Program-made: the position numbers and the translations under genes | Assembly: GCA_900554835.1 (NCBI GenBank) | Contig: USJD01000089.1 | Span: 1 to 13,516, forward strand | Reading direction: 5' to 3' | DNA from: an uncultured Prevotella sp. | GTDB lineage: Bacteria > Bacteroidota > Bacteroidia > Bacteroidales > Bacteroidaceae | DNA: 13,516 nt | In this document: positions 1 to 9,305 of the stretch, piece by piece | Layout of the letters: each line of letters opens with the position of its first letter | Position numbering within the stretch: position 1 is the first letter of the stretch | The notes under the pieces: model-generated | The model's database searches: none | What the model saw: only the letters and a program-made list of their open reading frames with translations | Told to the model about the DNA's origin: nothing

Positions 1-51
<51 letters not shown>

Positions 52-93
52 AAAATTGTACGCTACACGTATTTATATGTCCAATACATAATT

Positions 94-1197
94 TTATTCC
101 CCAAGAATTTTCTGCGCTAGTTTCAAAGCAGATTTTATCGTATCCTGCATGTCATAATATTTATATTCACCGAGACGACCTCCAAAGAATACATTCATTA
201 ATCCTTCCGCACGTTTCTTATATTGAGCATATTTCTGCTGATTCTTTTCATCATTAATCGGATAATAGGGTTCTTCTCCCATATGCCATTCTGAAGGATA
301 TTCATAAGTGATAACAGTCTTCGCCTGCGTTCCAAAGACAAAATGCTTATGCTCAATAATACGAGTATAAGGTGTCTCTCGATCAGTGAAGTTCATCACA
401 GCTACGCCCTGATAATTTGGTGTATCCAATACTTTTGTTTCAAAGCGAAGACTCCTATATTCCAAAGGTCCAAAACAATAGTCAAAATAGGCATCAATTG
501 CCCCGGTATAGATTACAACATCTGCCTGTTTATCATATTCGCTTTTCATTGAATTGTAATCTGAACCCAGCTCCACATCTGCACCACTAATCATTTTTTC
601 AATAATGCGGGTATATCCTTCCTCCGGAATACCCTGATACCGATTATTGAAATAATTATTATCATAGGTATACCGAACAGGAAGGCGACGAAGAATGCTG
701 GCAGGCAACTCCTTGCATTCACGTCCCCACTGCTTTTCTGTATACCCTTTAATCAATTTTTCATACACATCACGTCCAACGAGATGAATCGCCTGTTCTT
801 CAAGGTTCTTTGGCTGCCCATTAATTTCTCCCTGCTGCTGTTCAATAATCTTCCGTGCCTCACGAGGATAAACAACTCCCCACATTTTGCTGAATGTATT
901 CATATTAAATGGTAAATTATAGAGCTCACCTTTGTAATTTGCCACCGGGCTGTTAACGAAATTATTAAATTCAGAGAATTGAGTCATGAAGTTCCAAACC
1001 ATTTTATCGGAAGTTCTAAATATATGTGCGCCATAGCGATGTACTGTAATTCCTTCAATTTCTTCTGTATAGACGTTGCCTCCAACATGATCACTCTTTT
1101 CTACAATAAGGCACTTTTTCCCTTTTTTTATAGCCTTATAAGCAAAAACAGCGCCAAAAAGTCCACTGCCGACAATTAAGAAATCATACTTTCTCAT
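94..1197 (-). CDS. glf: UDP-galactopyranose mutase
   Basis: Converts UDP-galactopyranose to UDP-galactofuranose in the cytoplasm, using reduced FAD; the product is the donor for galactofuranose in surface glycans. The 367-residue length is normal for bacterial Glf. The N-terminus carries the FAD-binding GSGLFG (residues 11-16) and the EKSDHVGGN stretch. Further family landmarks are GAHIF (56-60), QWG with the substrate-stacking Trp157, PVRYTYDNNYFNNRYQG with Arg175, PYTRIIEHKHF with Arg279, and the C-terminal FGGRLGEYKYYDM. One oddity: the second His of the usual HIFHT motif is Arg61. The gene starts 13 nt after the flippase gene, and its likely ribosome site (AGGTGA at 1207-1212) overlaps the flippase stop, suggesting translational coupling. 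It is the last visible gene of the run. Identification is firm. Confidence 0.96.
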   Translation of the reverse strand: MRKYDFLIVGSGLFGAVFAYKAIKKGKKCLIVEKSDHVGGNVYTEEIEGITVHRYGAHIFRTSDKMVWNFMTQFSEFNNFVNSPVANYKGELYNLPFNMNTFSKMWGVVYPREARKIIEQQQGEINGQPKNLEEQAIHLVGRDVYEKLIKGYTEKQWGRECKELPASILRRLPVRYTYDNNYFNNRYQGIPEEGYTRIIEKMISGADVELGSDYNSMKSEYDKQADVVIYTGAIDAYFDYCFGPLEYRSLRFETKVLDTPNYQGVAVMNFTDRETPYTRIIEHKHFVFGTQAKTVITYEYPSEWHMGEEPYYPINDEKNQQKYAQYKKRAEGLMNVFFGGRLGEYKYYDMQDTIKSALKLAQKILGE

Positions 1198-1210
1198 AAT
1201 CTTACTTCAC

Positions 1211-2638
1211 CTAAAACCTTTCTTTTATTTTCGTAATAAATATCGTAATCATTTGATCTTTAATAATAAAAAGGATACCACCATAAACTGCACTTCCTAT
1301 TATAACAAGCAGCAGACTATGCAGGATAGAAGACGTCAGATATTGACTAAGTATACCGGTTATCAGCAGCATGATAAATCCACTCAGGAAGTAATTTTTA
1401 CCCTGAGAAAAAATATCAAGCACGTTAAAGAAATCTCTTACCAGATAAAATTGTACAAAAGTAACCAGCCATTCAGTCAAAACTGTGGCAAGTGCGACGC
1501 CAGTAGAGTAAAAGCGAGGGATAAGGTATAGATTGATGATAAAATTAAAAATTGCTCCTGCTATAACAGATAACGTCAATTGATTTTGACGATTCATTGG
1601 CACCATAAATTGTATGCCGGTCACATTACTCAATCCCACGGCAATCAGCATACTGCTGATTATAGCCAGCACGTCTGCCACCGGTTCATAGCCAGGTCCA
1701 AAAAACCAGGGTACAAAATTTGACGATACAGCAACAAGGCCAAAACACATAGGAATCGTTAAGAAAAAGGAGAAACGATATGATCCCATCATGAATTTTC
1801 GAGCAGTCTTCATTTCCCCTTTAGCAACAGTAGCTGCCATCCGCGGCAGCATAACCGTTCCCAATGATGTTGCTATTGTCAGAAGGAGTTTGATAATTTT
1901 ATCTGCCTGTTCATAATATCCATTTTCTGTATAACTATCCGAAAAAGAACCAAGCATTGTTTTATCCAGAACAACATAAACCTGGATAGCCACTTGCGGC
2001 AGAAATAACTGCAGGATAGGCTTCCAATTTCTAAGAGGATGAATCTCATGAATAGAAACCCTATGTACGTAATCTTTTAAAAACAGGCAGATTAATATCC
2101 CGGAAATCACATTCATTCCACCCATGATGAAAGTATACAGAATAAGATCATCCGGAGAGTTGATAAACAAAAACAAGAATGCAATGTTCGCCAATCTTAC
2201 AATAAAATTTCGAACTACAATTTTACCAAATTCTTCTAATCCCTGAAAGAACCAGGATACATCAAACAAAACAGCCACAATATTAAAAGCCTGTACCCAA
2301 TAAATCTGTGAGCTTACCTGCCATGCTATTCCAAGAATATAGTAACAGATCAGACTAACTAGTACGGTAAGCAACTGAAAACTAATAACCTCAAAAAAGA
2401 TCCGGCTGTGAGCCACTCTGTCATCCTGATGGTAAGCAATTTCTCTTTGCGCAAAGTTGGTAATTCCAAATTGAGCCAGCAATACAAAATAAGCCACAAT
2501 GGAGTAACTAAAGCTGTATTCCCCAATTCCATCTACACCAAGCACACGTGAAATATAAGGGGTAGTAATAAGTGGGGTCACTAGCGTTAATATTTGATAA
2601 CTCAGGTTATAAAGATAATTTTTAGAAAGACTTTTCAT
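1211..2638 (-). CDS. wzx: Wzx-type polysaccharide repeat-unit flippase
   Basis: Multi-spanning membrane protein of the MOP/Polysacc_synt superfamily, about 475 residues, the usual size. Its expected role is to flip undecaprenyl-diphosphate-linked oligosaccharide repeat units across the cytoplasmic membrane. The N-terminus has the family pattern YNLSYQILTLVTPLITTPYI followed by SRVLGVDGIGEYSFSYS, and at least ten hydrophobic segments follow. A longer frame opens at 2665, but the start at 2638 (MKSLSKNYLYN) is preferred because AAGGAG lies at 2646-2651, 7 nt upstream, and the extra residues are polar and atypical. With this start the gene overlaps the end of the polymerase gene by 17 nt. It could alternatively flip another lipid-linked glycan such as a teichoic-acid-type chain, but the neighbouring polymerase fits a Wzx/Wzy pathway. 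Confidence 0.88.
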   Translation of the reverse strand: MKSLSKNYLYNLSYQILTLVTPLITTPYISRVLGVDGIGEYSFSYSIVAYFVLLAQFGITNFAQREIAYHQDDRVAHSRIFFEVISFQLLTVLVSLICYYILGIAWQVSSQIYWVQAFNIVAVLFDVSWFFQGLEEFGKIVVRNFIVRLANIAFLFLFINSPDDLILYTFIMGGMNVISGILICLFLKDYVHRVSIHEIHPLRNWKPILQLFLPQVAIQVYVVLDKTMLGSFSDSYTENGYYEQADKIIKLLLTIATSLGTVMLPRMAATVAKGEMKTARKFMMGSYRFSFFLTIPMCFGLVAVSSNFVPWFFGPGYEPVADVLAIISSMLIAVGLSNVTGIQFMVPMNRQNQLTLSVIAGAIFNFIINLYLIPRFYSTGVALATVLTEWLVTFVQFYLVRDFFNVLDIFSQGKNYFLSGFIMLLITGILSQYLTSSILHSLLLVIIGSAVYGGILFIIKDQMITIFITKIKERF

Positions 2639-4202
2639 TCCCAAGCTCCTTGTCCGATAAGGCAATATAAACTAAGGAAAGTAAAATCCAAACAGCATAA
2701 ATCAAAATCAAAGAACCATTACACCCAGCAACCAAAGAACTTATTGTAGCTAAAATCAAGCTGAATAATCTAACTTGAATAACAGTATCACTACATTTGC
2801 GGATACGACACAACAATACAGTACATCCATAAATAAAAGGAAATAATAAGCAAAGCAAGCCTAGAATTCCTTTCGTTGCAAATACTGTAGCATATTCATT
2901 CATAGCATCAAAATTATGTTTTAATGGACCCATTTCCCAATATGCATCAATCCACTGCTGAACTTCGTTGCTCTGTAGATCGAAGTCATCAAAATGTTCT
3001 ACTACATAAGCGCCATTCAGCATTTCCCCTACCCCAAGCACAGGGTGCTCTAACCCTATTTTTACATTGGATTTGAGCAATGCATATCTTGCTTGATTAC
3101 TGCGTTTATTGGATGAGGCGAGGGATCCTACATTATCCTCCATATATTCAACAGCCACTTGATGTATGGTCGGTTCTGCTCCATTGAAATTGACATTCGA
3201 AAATAGGCTAGTAGATGCAATAGATATAACAAAAGCACCCACTACCACACATAGAATCATAATAAATCTTTTAATATAGCCTTTCCCAAATAGAAAGAGC
3301 AGCAATATCACTGACAATGCTAAAATTCCGAGCAGCATAGATACTGCTGTTCGCGCCCTCGTAAGAAATACCATATAGCTAACCGAAAAGACAAGAAATA
3401 TATAATATTTCCATTGCTTAGATTTATTAAGAATAGGTATAAATAGAAAAGGCAAAGCAAATGCAATATAATTACCTACTCTTGACGGTTCACTAAAAAC
3501 AGATCTGAACTGATTTTCCCAAAGAAGTGGTGGCCACCAATCATGAACCTTACCAATATCATGAATTAAAGGATTAGCCTGCTTTAAACTGAAAGCCGCC
3601 GTAAGCGATCCATGCTGGTAAAATACATCTACCAAACCATAAGCAATAAATACAGCCAGTCCTGCCAATAATCCCTTGAAAAAGACACTCCATGCCCTTC
3701 TGAAGTCATTCTTATACCAAAGATAAATCATATAAGAAACGCCGAATTGATAAAGCAGCTCAAAAAAAGCAGATTTAATGGATCGCACAAAAATCCAGAT
3801 AGAAAACAACTGCTCATATGAAATAGAAATTTGGTGCTTATGCAAAAGATTCAAGCCCCATGGCAGTTTCTCAATTTGAGGCTCCGGCGCATTCAAAACT
3901 AAATCCCAATAGGGATAAATATACAATCCATGAATTGCAGAAACCTCGTAGATTAGAAAAGTAATACAAAAGAAAAAAGCAGCGTAACGGTTCCAGAGAT
4001 GAATGTAACCTTTATAGATCATAAAAGCAGTGAATAAAAAACCTGCCATAATAGGATAATCCCCAAGCATGTTAGAGTAGTGTCCACCTAATCCCCAAAG
4101 ATTATTCCATATTGCTTTAGGTCCATAATCAAATATTATGCAAAAAACTATCAGAAAGAACAAGGTGTCTCTTATTCTTTTACTACTACTAGCCAGATTC
4201 AT
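2622..4202 (-). CDS. wzy: O-antigen/capsule polymerase (Wzy/O-antigen ligase family)
   Basis: Integral membrane protein of 526 residues with about a dozen hydrophobic segments and a large outward-facing loop at roughly residues 330-435, as in Wzy polymerases and O-antigen ligases. Visible family features are SEPSR (237-241), TRARTA (281-286), HPVLGVG (386-392), and the motif starting KHNFDAMNEYA at 428 and ending KGILGL, which matches the HN...E..G..GL signature of the Wzy_C family. It should join lipid-linked repeat units on the outer side of the membrane. GAGGA lies at 4209-4213, 6 nt before the start. It overlaps the flippase gene, which supports a Wzx/Wzy pair. A ligase role cannot be excluded by sequence alone, because the two activities share this fold. 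Confidence 0.82.
   Translation of the reverse strand: MNLASSSKRIRDTLFFLIVFCIIFDYGPKAIWNNLWGLGGHYSNMLGDYPIMAGFLFTAFMIYKGYIHLWNRYAAFFFCITFLIYEVSAIHGLYIYPYWDLVLNAPEPQIEKLPWGLNLLHKHQISISYEQLFSIWIFVRSIKSAFFELLYQFGVSYMIYLWYKNDFRRAWSVFFKGLLAGLAVFIAYGLVDVFYQHGSLTAAFSLKQANPLIHDIGKVHDWWPPLLWENQFRSVFSEPSRVGNYIAFALPFLFIPILNKSKQWKYYIFLVFSVSYMVFLTRARTAVSMLLGILALSVILLLFLFGKGYIKRFIMILCVVVGAFVISIASTSLFSNVNFNGAEPTIHQVAVEYMEDNVGSLASSNKRSNQARYALLKSNVKIGLEHPVLGVGEMLNGAYVVEHFDDFDLQSNEVQQWIDAYWEMGPLKHNFDAMNEYATVFATKGILGLLCLLFPFIYGCTVLLCRIRKCSDTVIQVRLFSLILATISSLVAGCNGSLILIYAVWILLSLVYIALSDKELGNEKSF
2646..2651 (-). promoter_or_regulatory. Ribosome binding site that decides the wzx start
   Basis: AAGGAG on the minus strand, 7 nt before the ATG at 2638 and inside the end of the wzy gene. 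It favours the shorter flippase start over the in-frame ATG at 2665. Confidence 0.8.
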
Positions 4203-4232
4203 CGTAATTCCTCATCATTTTAATATACATAA

Positions 4233-7200
4233 TTACGCAAAATATTGAAAATACTTTCTCAGCACAGCATCACTAGTCAGCTTCCCCTGTAAATAATCAC
4301 TCCTAATTAGGGAAGCAATCTTAGCCTTCCATTCCTTATTTTCTGCAATACGCATGAGTAATTTCGAATCGCATTGATTCAGCCATTCAAGCCGAAATTC
4401 TTTCCAGCTATCTTCATTATTCATATCAAGCAGCCAGAGAGCTGACTGCATCTTATAGTCCTTGCAGATTTTAATTACCCAGTCTTTATCCTCAGTTTTT
4501 CCCATAAGTGCAATAGAAACAAGGCTAAGTATACATCTCACCAGCCTCTGATCATGAGAATCTGCAATCTTTCTCTCATGATGTTTCGAATAAGAAGGTT
4601 CTTGTTCCGTAAAAAATTTAACTATTTCTTCTTTCCTCACCTGACTCATAGAAATAGCACCAGCCTGAACGCCAACCAGGTATGTCCTATAATCTTCTAC
4701 AGAATTCCCCGAAATCCAGTTTTCTAGCCACTTGCTAATCATCTTCTTGGTATTTTCGGAACAATGTGGATAAATATAGATGAAAAAACTTGCATTTCCA
4801 TAATCGCCTTTCTGTAAAAGATCTCGTATTTTACTGCTTCTATCATGAGAAATCTGCGCCTCATTTAAAGTCCAAAGTGAAGTACTCATAGTATCTGTCA
4901 GCTCATTTACCAGCGTATTATCATTGATTGATGGCAGAATGTCCAGAATTTTATCTACCAGTTGTAACAAACCATTGGCTGCTGCAGAGTCTTTTTTTAT
5001 GATACTCTGTTTTCCGACTCGCTCAATAATCCGGATGATTGCATTATAATTTTGCCTGAACCCCACTATTAAATTCATTGACAGCAGTCGCTTGACCATG
5101 GATAATGCAGAAGCAATCAATTCATCTTCAAGTTTGATATAACTCATAATGGCGAATAGCGACGATAGATATTGATTGTGATTCCTTAAACTGCTCGAGG
5201 TGCCAGATAAATTTTCAGAAACCAATGATAGATATTCCCTCCCATTGGCAGAAACTTTTCCCTCCTTACGTCCTTCAAACAGGAGCCTAATCTCATTGGC
5301 AGACAAATACCGGATTGCCAAAAAGAGATCAAATACCTGGATTTCATCTTCATGGATATTTTGTGTAGGCAAGGCAGCCGGATTGGTTGTAATATCTTGT
5401 GTTTTATCCTCTGCCAAAGCAGAAGTAATTAAAGCAGATGCCGCCTTGGCAAAGACAATTTTAATTTCTTTAAATCTATCGATGAATAAATGATTTTCAT
5501 GCAGATAATAATAGAAATTTTTTACCTGCGCTCGTAACTTCTTGTACGCCGGAGTTCCTCCATAAACTATATAATTTGATTTTGCCTCATCCTCTACCTT
5601 CTGTGACTCCTTAACAATAATTTGTAACATGCCATAAGCCAAATTGAATGAGTATAGATTCTTTAAAAATCCATTTTTTTCTTGATTCTCTGCATGACCA
5701 TCGGTTAAATCCGGTATTTGCATAAAGATCTTATCTAAGTCAAGGCTTCTCCATTCTTCCTCAATTTTTTTAGTTACCTCATTTTTATCAAATCTATAAT
5801 TAACAAACCGTCCTAAATATCGTTGATTACATTTGGCTATAAAATATCCGGCATAATCTGACTGACGATAATATAAATAGGCTGCCTGCTTGTCATGAAA
5901 ATATGCGTTCACATAATCTTTCAACAAATAATATAAATGAGCCTGATGCAAATATGCATCAGCATCACCAATTGGAAGCAATTGTTCATGACGATTTTTA
6001 AGTTCTTCCAGTTTTTGGAAATCAAAAAACTCCATAGCTAAAAGCACTTCATCCTGCTTTATATTCAAGCCGCTGGTCGGGATTATAATCGATTTATTTC
6101 CAAGTAAAACGGATAAACCACATAAACCGCCTTTTTTCATGATATCTAAGAGAATCCTTATTTTCTTTTCTTCATCTTCTTTAAAATATAGGCAATCTTT
6201 CCAGCTTGGCTTACCATCACCATCTTTAAGGCTAACCACACGTTTAACATTATCTAATTGCTTATACCATTCCTGCGACTCTATATCTTCTCTTCCGGGG
6301 TAATCTCCTGCAGACTTATGCGCTACATAACATAGCTTAAGGAAGAGAATACTTGATTTATCCCACTCGCTCGGTACAAATAATCTTCTGCTGCGGAGTC
6401 CCTGGCCGTAAGATAAAATGAAATTAAAGGAAAAATCATGACTATTAATGAACCTTACCGAATAGTATTTTTCTAAAATTGAAATGATATGGTTTGTATA
6501 GGGCACTTGCATATAGCGGTATATACCGATTGTCCCCCAAAGTTCGTCCAAAATCGCCTTCCACTGGTCTCCCCGCAATAACCAGTCTAAAACACGATTA
6601 AGTCTTTTCGTCTTAGAAATCTCTTCCCCATCCTTTTGAAATAACCCTGCATAAAGAGTATTAATACCAAAGTTTTTATAATAAGTCTCTTCGTACTTAT
6701 CATACTCACCGACAGATATCATATAAGCATGTCTAAAATCCCCCTGAAGTACATTCTTAAGCCATGAAAAAATCTGCTTCAAATCAGGGTCACTAAAACT
6801 ATATCCAACAAATAAAATGGTTTTAGTACCTGCCAATGAAGTAATATAATTTTTTATAAGGCGGAAGTTCTGTCCATAATTCAGATAATCATCCTCTTTT
6901 AGGACAAAATTATCATGCTCAAAATCTCCATGCATTTTAATGAGCTCTTTCCCCCGCTTATAGGGAAGATCGCTGTCTTTGCTGACAATATGCAGGACTT
7001 CGCCGGATTCTTCAGCCGCCTGCTCCAAAAGATGATCATAATTTGTTGTAATCATCACATCTGCATTAAAATCGATAATCTTTTTATGCACAGGCATTGT
7101 TTGTAAATGAATGCCGTATTTGAAAATTTGATGTACTAGTTGTGTATAATCATTCTTACCTCTAGCATTGAAATAATATTGAGGGATTTTCAGACTGTCT

Positions 7201-7409
7201 ATTTCATTAGGCGAAATATTCAGTTTATCTGCAATCTGAGAAACAGCCTTACTCCATGACGGCATGCCGGAATCCAATGACACCCCTGCACCAACAAAAA
7301 TAACAAGATTATGATCTGCCATGGCGGTACGTATCAGCCGCCTTGATTCTTCATAAAAATTCTTCGTGAAAGGCTCTAAATGATCCAGCGATATAACCTT
7401 CTTATCCAT
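4233..7409 (-). CDS. SIR2-domain protein with long C-terminal region, probable NADase-type defence effector
   Basis: A 1058-residue protein. The first ~270 residues form a SIR2-like (SIR2_2 type) domain: FVGAGVSLDSGMPSW with GAGVS at 40-44, TTNYD at 121-125, HGD at 160-162 and GYSFSDPDL at 202-210. Asn123 and His160 occupy the positions needed for NAD+ hydrolysis in defence sirtuins such as ThsA and DSR proteins, so the active site looks intact. The remaining ~790 residues appear mainly helical, with no transmembrane segment, coiled-coil heptad or second enzyme domain that I recognise; in DSR-type proteins this part senses phage components. The size and layout resemble DSR1/DSR2 abortive-infection sirtuins, but membership of either family is not shown. 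AAAGGA at 7419-7424 fits the start. It sits 38 nt after the GT2 gene and 30 nt before the polymerase gene, an unusual position for a defence gene. Confidence 0.85.
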   Translation of the reverse strand: MDKKVISLDHLEPFTKNFYEESRRLIRTAMADHNLVIFVGAGVSLDSGMPSWSKAVSQIADKLNISPNEIDSLKIPQYYFNARGKNDYTQLVHQIFKYGIHLQTMPVHKKIIDFNADVMITTNYDHLLEQAAEESGEVLHIVSKDSDLPYKRGKELIKMHGDFEHDNFVLKEDDYLNYGQNFRLIKNYITSLAGTKTILFVGYSFSDPDLKQIFSWLKNVLQGDFRHAYMISVGEYDKYEETYYKNFGINTLYAGLFQKDGEEISKTKRLNRVLDWLLRGDQWKAILDELWGTIGIYRYMQVPYTNHIISILEKYYSVRFINSHDFSFNFILSYGQGLRSRRLFVPSEWDKSSILFLKLCYVAHKSAGDYPGREDIESQEWYKQLDNVKRVVSLKDGDGKPSWKDCLYFKEDEEKKIRILLDIMKKGGLCGLSVLLGNKSIIIPTSGLNIKQDEVLLAMEFFDFQKLEELKNRHEQLLPIGDADAYLHQAHLYYLLKDYVNAYFHDKQAAYLYYRQSDYAGYFIAKCNQRYLGRFVNYRFDKNEVTKKIEEEWRSLDLDKIFMQIPDLTDGHAENQEKNGFLKNLYSFNLAYGMLQIIVKESQKVEDEAKSNYIVYGGTPAYKKLRAQVKNFYYYLHENHLFIDRFKEIKIVFAKAASALITSALAEDKTQDITTNPAALPTQNIHEDEIQVFDLFLAIRYLSANEIRLLFEGRKEGKVSANGREYLSLVSENLSGTSSSLRNHNQYLSSLFAIMSYIKLEDELIASALSMVKRLLSMNLIVGFRQNYNAIIRIIERVGKQSIIKKDSAAANGLLQLVDKILDILPSINDNTLVNELTDTMSTSLWTLNEAQISHDRSSKIRDLLQKGDYGNASFFIYIYPHCSENTKKMISKWLENWISGNSVEDYRTYLVGVQAGAISMSQVRKEEIVKFFTEQEPSYSKHHERKIADSHDQRLVRCILSLVSIALMGKTEDKDWVIKICKDYKMQSALWLLDMNNEDSWKEFRLEWLNQCDSKLLMRIAENKEWKAKIASLIRSDYLQGKLTSDAVLRKYFQYFA

Positions 7410-7447
7410 GTTGTAGTGTCCTTTCTATTCAATAGAGACAAGCCTTA

Positions 7448-8500
7448 TTACATTTCTGGAGCAGGCTTAAGAAGATGCTTGATTGCTTGTAAGACTTTAA
7501 AAAAACATGTTTTACGAAGAAATCTTATTTGGGGAACACGCTTCGTTGGATTCATTGAAATATACCAATTAATTCGAGACAAATGCATTTCATTAATTAT
7601 GTCAGGGTATCTTCTCTTAGTATCCCACACAAACTCAGCAAAGAATCTGTCTTTATACGGTTTTTGTATAACTATAGTATAGCAATTGAACAGCATCGTA
7701 TAACGGGAATCAATTATAGAAAACAAGTATTTCCGACGTACCATACTAGGAATATTTGAAATTACTTCACTATACAACCGTATCAAATTTGATTCAATTT
7801 TTATTAAATCCTCAATATGTTTATACATTCCTTCACTGCTCACGCTCTGCCCTGCATTGCCAAGACGATACTGGTAAACACAAGCATCGACAAATACAAT
7901 TGTTCTCGCTGCTAATCCGATATAAAAATACATATCAGTATCTGCATAATAGCAATTTTCTTGAATTTTCATACCCACATCACGTAAACGTTGCGTTTTT
8001 ACTGTTGAATTAGACATAACGAAAAGATTGCTCCATGATGCACTTTGGTCAAAAAGCTCATCGAATTGATAGACTTCTCCCACCGTATTATTTCTTCTCA
8101 TAGAAATCAGTTCACTGTGATCAGGATATACTTCTCTATAATCATCAACCACAACATCTACATCTACTTTTTTCAAGAAGCAACATAACCTATCCATTTC
8201 AACCGCATCTACCCAATCATCTCCATCAACTGCTCTGTAATAATCCCCTGTAGCTAATTTAAGCGATTTATTCAAAGTCGACCCATGCCCACCATTTTCC
8301 TTATTTATTAGATAAATAATCCCAGGGTACCTCTCCTCATAGCAGGATACTATCTCTGCTGTATGATCCGTGGAGCCATCATTGATCACCAGAATCTCCA
8401 AATCCTTCAAATGCCGGCATGGAAGAAATGAATCCAAGCACTCCTCGATCGTTTTTTCTACATTGTACGCTGCAATGGATATAGTTAATAATTTACTCAT
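7448..8500 (-). CDS. GT2-family glycosyltransferase
   Basis: A cytoplasmic GT-A fold glycosyltransferase of 350 residues, expected to add one sugar from a nucleotide-sugar donor to a growing lipid-linked repeat unit. Family 2 features from the preferred start: LTISIAAYNVEKTIEECLDS at the N-terminus, ILVINDGSTD (36-45), KENGGHGSTLNKSL (67-80) and the metal-binding DGDD (92-95). A longer frame opens at 8539, but the start at 8500 is chosen because GAGGAG lies at 8508-8513, 7 nt upstream, and the fold begins immediately after it. This start makes an 8-nt overlap with the end of the preceding unknown gene, so the two are probably translationally coupled. Donor and acceptor cannot be predicted. 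Confidence 0.9.
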   Translation of the reverse strand: MSKLLTISIAAYNVEKTIEECLDSFLPCRHLKDLEILVINDGSTDHTAEIVSCYEERYPGIIYLINKENGGHGSTLNKSLKLATGDYYRAVDGDDWVDAVEMDRLCCFLKKVDVDVVVDDYREVYPDHSELISMRRNNTVGEVYQFDELFDQSASWSNLFVMSNSTVKTQRLRDVGMKIQENCYYADTDMYFYIGLAARTIVFVDACVYQYRLGNAGQSVSSEGMYKHIEDLIKIESNLIRLYSEVISNIPSMVRRKYLFSIIDSRYTMLFNCYTIVIQKPYKDRFFAEFVWDTKRRYPDIINEMHLSRINWYISMNPTKRVPQIRFLRKTCFFKVLQAIKHLLKPAPEM

Positions 8501-9254
8501 TTGTATTCTCCTCAAATATTTTATCGGTAGCTTCTTCACTGATAATAGGTATATTTAGATTGACTGATCGTCTTGAAACGGGCATGAAATGCAGAAAAGG
8601 ATTTTGATTGACATCATCCAAAATGCATGCATAATTATAAACCGTTATCCCCAGTTGCGTAAAAGAATAACGTTGCTTTCCATCTGATTTCTCATCATCT
8701 GCATCAATTTCACTGTGCCACATGAGCCCCGCAGCAGAAAGAGCTTCTACTTCAACGCATTCATCAATATAATCTGTTGTGATTTGCTCCATCAAAAATT
8801 CCAGATCTTCCGGTATCAACCGAACGATAGCCATAACCACCCGGAAAAAGTCGCTTCGATTCTTCTCCGGTTGTTCTATACCTGAACGTTCATTGGAAAT
8901 CAATATACGTGTAGCATTCGATATGTAGTGAACTTGCTTATATGTCACCACCGCTTGGATGCAGTCAAACAACCGAAAAAGATTCTCCTTCTTCTCCGTA
9001 TCATCCTTACCTATTTTATCCACCAGCTCATGCATGCCATTTTCATCGAGGTTTGCGTCTTCAAAGAAGCGAAGTAATTTATCGCAAAATCGGAAATCGC
9101 TATAAATCTTCACTTCCTGTATAATACGCCTACCAAATTCAATGGGAGAGGCAACTTTCCCCGCCAAAAAATCTAATACAAAATCGCTCAGTTGAGTATA
9201 AACATTCTTGGCCTCAATTCTTTTTCGTTCATCTTGTAAGGTTTCTTCATTCAT
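8493..9254 (-). CDS. Unknown 253-residue protein, likely partner of the reverse transcriptase
   Basis: I do not recognise this family. The protein is acidic, soluble and apparently mostly helical, with no signal peptide or membrane segment. A central helical stretch runs through YKQVHYISNATRILISN (105-121) and SDFFRVVMAIVRLIPEDLEFL (134-154). Near the end, YSFTQLGITVYNYACIL (196-212) recalls the closing part of a winged-helix module, though weakly. The ribosome site is poor (GGCGAAAG about 5-12 nt before the start). It follows the reverse transcriptase gene by 51 nt and overlaps GT2 by 8 nt at its other end. Position suggests an accessory, regulator or effector for the reverse transcriptase; this is inference only. 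Confidence 0.8.
   Translation of the reverse strand: MNEETLQDERKRIEAKNVYTQLSDFVLDFLAGKVASPIEFGRRIIQEVKIYSDFRFCDKLLRFFEDANLDENGMHELVDKIGKDDTEKKENLFRLFDCIQAVVTYKQVHYISNATRILISNERSGIEQPEKNRSDFFRVVMAIVRLIPEDLEFLMEQITTDYIDECVEVEALSAAGLMWHSEIDADDEKSDGKQRYSFTQLGITVYNYACILDDVNQNPFLHFMPVSRRSVNLNIPIISEEATDKIFEENTNE
8508..8513 (-). promoter_or_regulatory. Ribosome binding site that decides the GT2 start
   Basis: GAGGAG on the minus strand, 7 nt before the ATG at 8500. It also encodes the final Glu-Glu pair of the preceding 253-residue protein, so the two genes share this sequence and are probably coupled in translation. Confidence 0.8.
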
Positions 9255-9305
9255 AGTCTTTCGCCTGATTTCTTAATATACAAGGGAAACAATCATTTTA
9301 AAGTG

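Noticed and set aside
52..93. Rho-independent terminator after glf
   Set aside because: Only a 5-bp AT-rich stem (TATGT/ACATA) without a convincing U tract is present.
8370..8558. Small plus-strand gene opposite the GT2/unknown junction
   Set aside because: It is antisense to two well-supported genes and has no ribosome site or family resemblance.
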